Shown here: piece by piece, positions 26,503-27,161 of the stretch
How the letters are laid out: every line of letters begins with the position of its first letter
How positions within the stretch are numbered: position 1 is the stretch's first letter
From: CAYRVX01 sp964642165
Lineage (GTDB): Bacteria; Planctomycetota; Phycisphaerae; SM23-33
DNA: 27,161 nucleotides
Reading direction: 5' to 3'
Assembly (NCBI GenBank): GCA_964642165.1
Contig: CAZXOC010000071.1
Location: 1-27,161, forward strand
The notes under the pieces: model-generated
Database searches by the model: none
What the model saw: only the letters and a program-made list of their open reading frames with translations
Told to the model about the DNA's origin: nothing
Made by a program: the position numbers and the translations under genes

Positions 26503-27042
26503 GTGCCCGAGGTGGCGAGATTGAGCGAGCCGCAATCTTCTTATGACCGCCTGATCCGGCCCATCGAGACGCGAATGATGGCAACGATCGTACGGATCGT
26601 CGGCGACGGCGAGGACGCATGTGATGTGTTCCAGGAGGTGTTGGTCTCCGTGTGGGCTCGCATGGCCCGCATCACCGCGCATTCGAACCCGCATGGCTAC
26701 ATTCTTCGCATCTGCGTTACCCGGGCGTACGACGTGTTGCGCAAGCGCGCAAGACGGCGGGAAGTGGCAATGTCTGGCCAGATGGAGTCGCGTTCGGCGG
26801 AGGACGTGCCGGAGGTGGATCACCTGCCGGCGAGGGTTCGCCACGCGCTGGGCCGGCTGCCCGGCAAACAGGCCCAAGCCGTACTGCTGAAACTCTTCGA
26901 CGACGCTCCGTATGAGACAATTGCCGAGGCGCTGGGGTGCTCCCAAGCGACAGCCCGCTCCCACGTTTCCAAAGGGCTTCAACGGCTACGGAGCGACCCG
27001 GAACTCATGCTTTCACTCCAAGACAAAGGACATCTGCGATGA
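26503..27042 (+). CDS. ECF-type RNA polymerase sigma-70 family factor
   Basis: From the GTG at 26503 the protein has 179 residues. Region 2 is about 14-85 (YDRLIRPIETRMMATIVRIV, then GDGEDACDVFQEVLVSVWAR and NPHGYILRICVTRAYDVLRK). Region 4 is about 106-165, with the helix-turn-helix YETIAEALGCSQATARSHVS. The size and the absence of regions 1 and 3 fit an ECF factor. The start is uncertain: GTG 26503 has AGGAAG 9-10 bases upstream, while TTG 26521 has GAGGTG 6 bases upstream. The ATG at 26575 would remove the first helix of region 2 and is rejected. Its stop overlaps the next start by four bases, the usual sigma plus anti-sigma arrangement. The frame is open far upstream, but that part is not sigma-like. 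Confidence 0.88.
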   Translation: MPEVARLSEPQSSYDRLIRPIETRMMATIVRIVGDGEDACDVFQEVLVSVWARMARITAHSNPHGYILRICVTRAYDVLRKRARRREVAMSGQMESRSAEDVPEVDHLPARVRHALGRLPGKQAQAVLLKLFDDAPYETIAEALGCSQATARSHVSKGLQRLRSDPELMLSLQDKGHLR

Positions 27043-27161
27043 CAGCGGAATCACATGATTTGGACGGAGCTGACGAGGCCCTGGTGAAGCGATTGAGAGC
27101 GGTTCTCGACGAGGCGCCAGGCCCGGCAACGCGGCGGCAGATGCGTCAATCGCTCGAGCAG
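27039..27161 (+). CDS. N-terminal fragment of a gene coupled to the ECF sigma factor (cut by window edge)
   Basis: The ATG at 27039-27041 overlaps the sigma stop (ATGA), implying translational coupling. The visible 41 residues (MTAESHDLDGADEALVKRLR, then AVLDEAPGPATRRQMRQSLEQ) are soluble and charged. No zinc-binding or membrane segment has appeared yet. By position it may be the anti-sigma factor or a membrane regulator; the sequence does not prove this. Confidence 0.65.
   Translation, partial: MTAESHDLDGADEALVKRLRAVLDEAPGPATRRQMRQSLEQ

Overview
The window is a GC-rich piece of what is most likely a Planctomycetota genome, probably from a draft or metagenome assembly because it contains one run of exactly 100 N. 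The phylum assignment is inference. It rests on a giant secreted protein with an N-terminal LEPLEQRLLL motif (the LEPR-XLL type common in this phylum), CARDB arrays and C-terminal type I dockerins, together with a secreted beta-helix protein, a fragment of a XylR/AraC-type regulator and an ECF sigma factor of the style usual in that group.

Layout. Positions 1-4634 (minus strand) hold a membrane hybrid histidine kinase, broken by the N gap, followed 45 bp downstream by a secreted right-handed beta-helix protein that runs off the left edge just short of its natural end. Positions 4635-6027 are a decayed zone: a C-terminal scrap resembling a PQQ-propeller protein (minus), a small secreted protein with a probable one-base frameshift near its end (minus), and an internally deleted XylR/AraC-type regulator remnant (plus). 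This zone ends in a good sigma-70 type promoter and a leader hairpin.

Positions 6028-25677 (plus strand, about 72% of the window) are a single uninterrupted gene for a 6549-residue secreted protein. From N to C it has a LEPR-XLL-like motif; a beta-rich region; Ig and FN3-like modules in four tandem units, three of which carry a complete seven-bladed LVIVD-type beta-propeller nested inside an SbsA-like Ig domain; twelve CARDB domains; a PPC-like and an IPT/TIG-like domain; an unassigned module; nine carboxypeptidase-regulatory-like repeats; a cysteine-containing helical island; a DUF11-like domain; and two Ig-dockerin pairs. It looks like a very long surface or extracellular scaffold or adhesin. 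No catalytic domain is recognisable.

Positions 25678-26502 have no intact gene. They contain a possible terminator, an AT-rich island with repeated TTGGACA motifs, and the C-terminal remnant of a REP-associated (Y1-type) transposase. From 26503 an ECF sigma factor is followed, with a 4-base ATGA overlap, by a gene cut by the right edge.

The most notable item is the giant protein with its domain-within-domain tandem units. No defence system, CRISPR array, tRNA or rRNA was seen.
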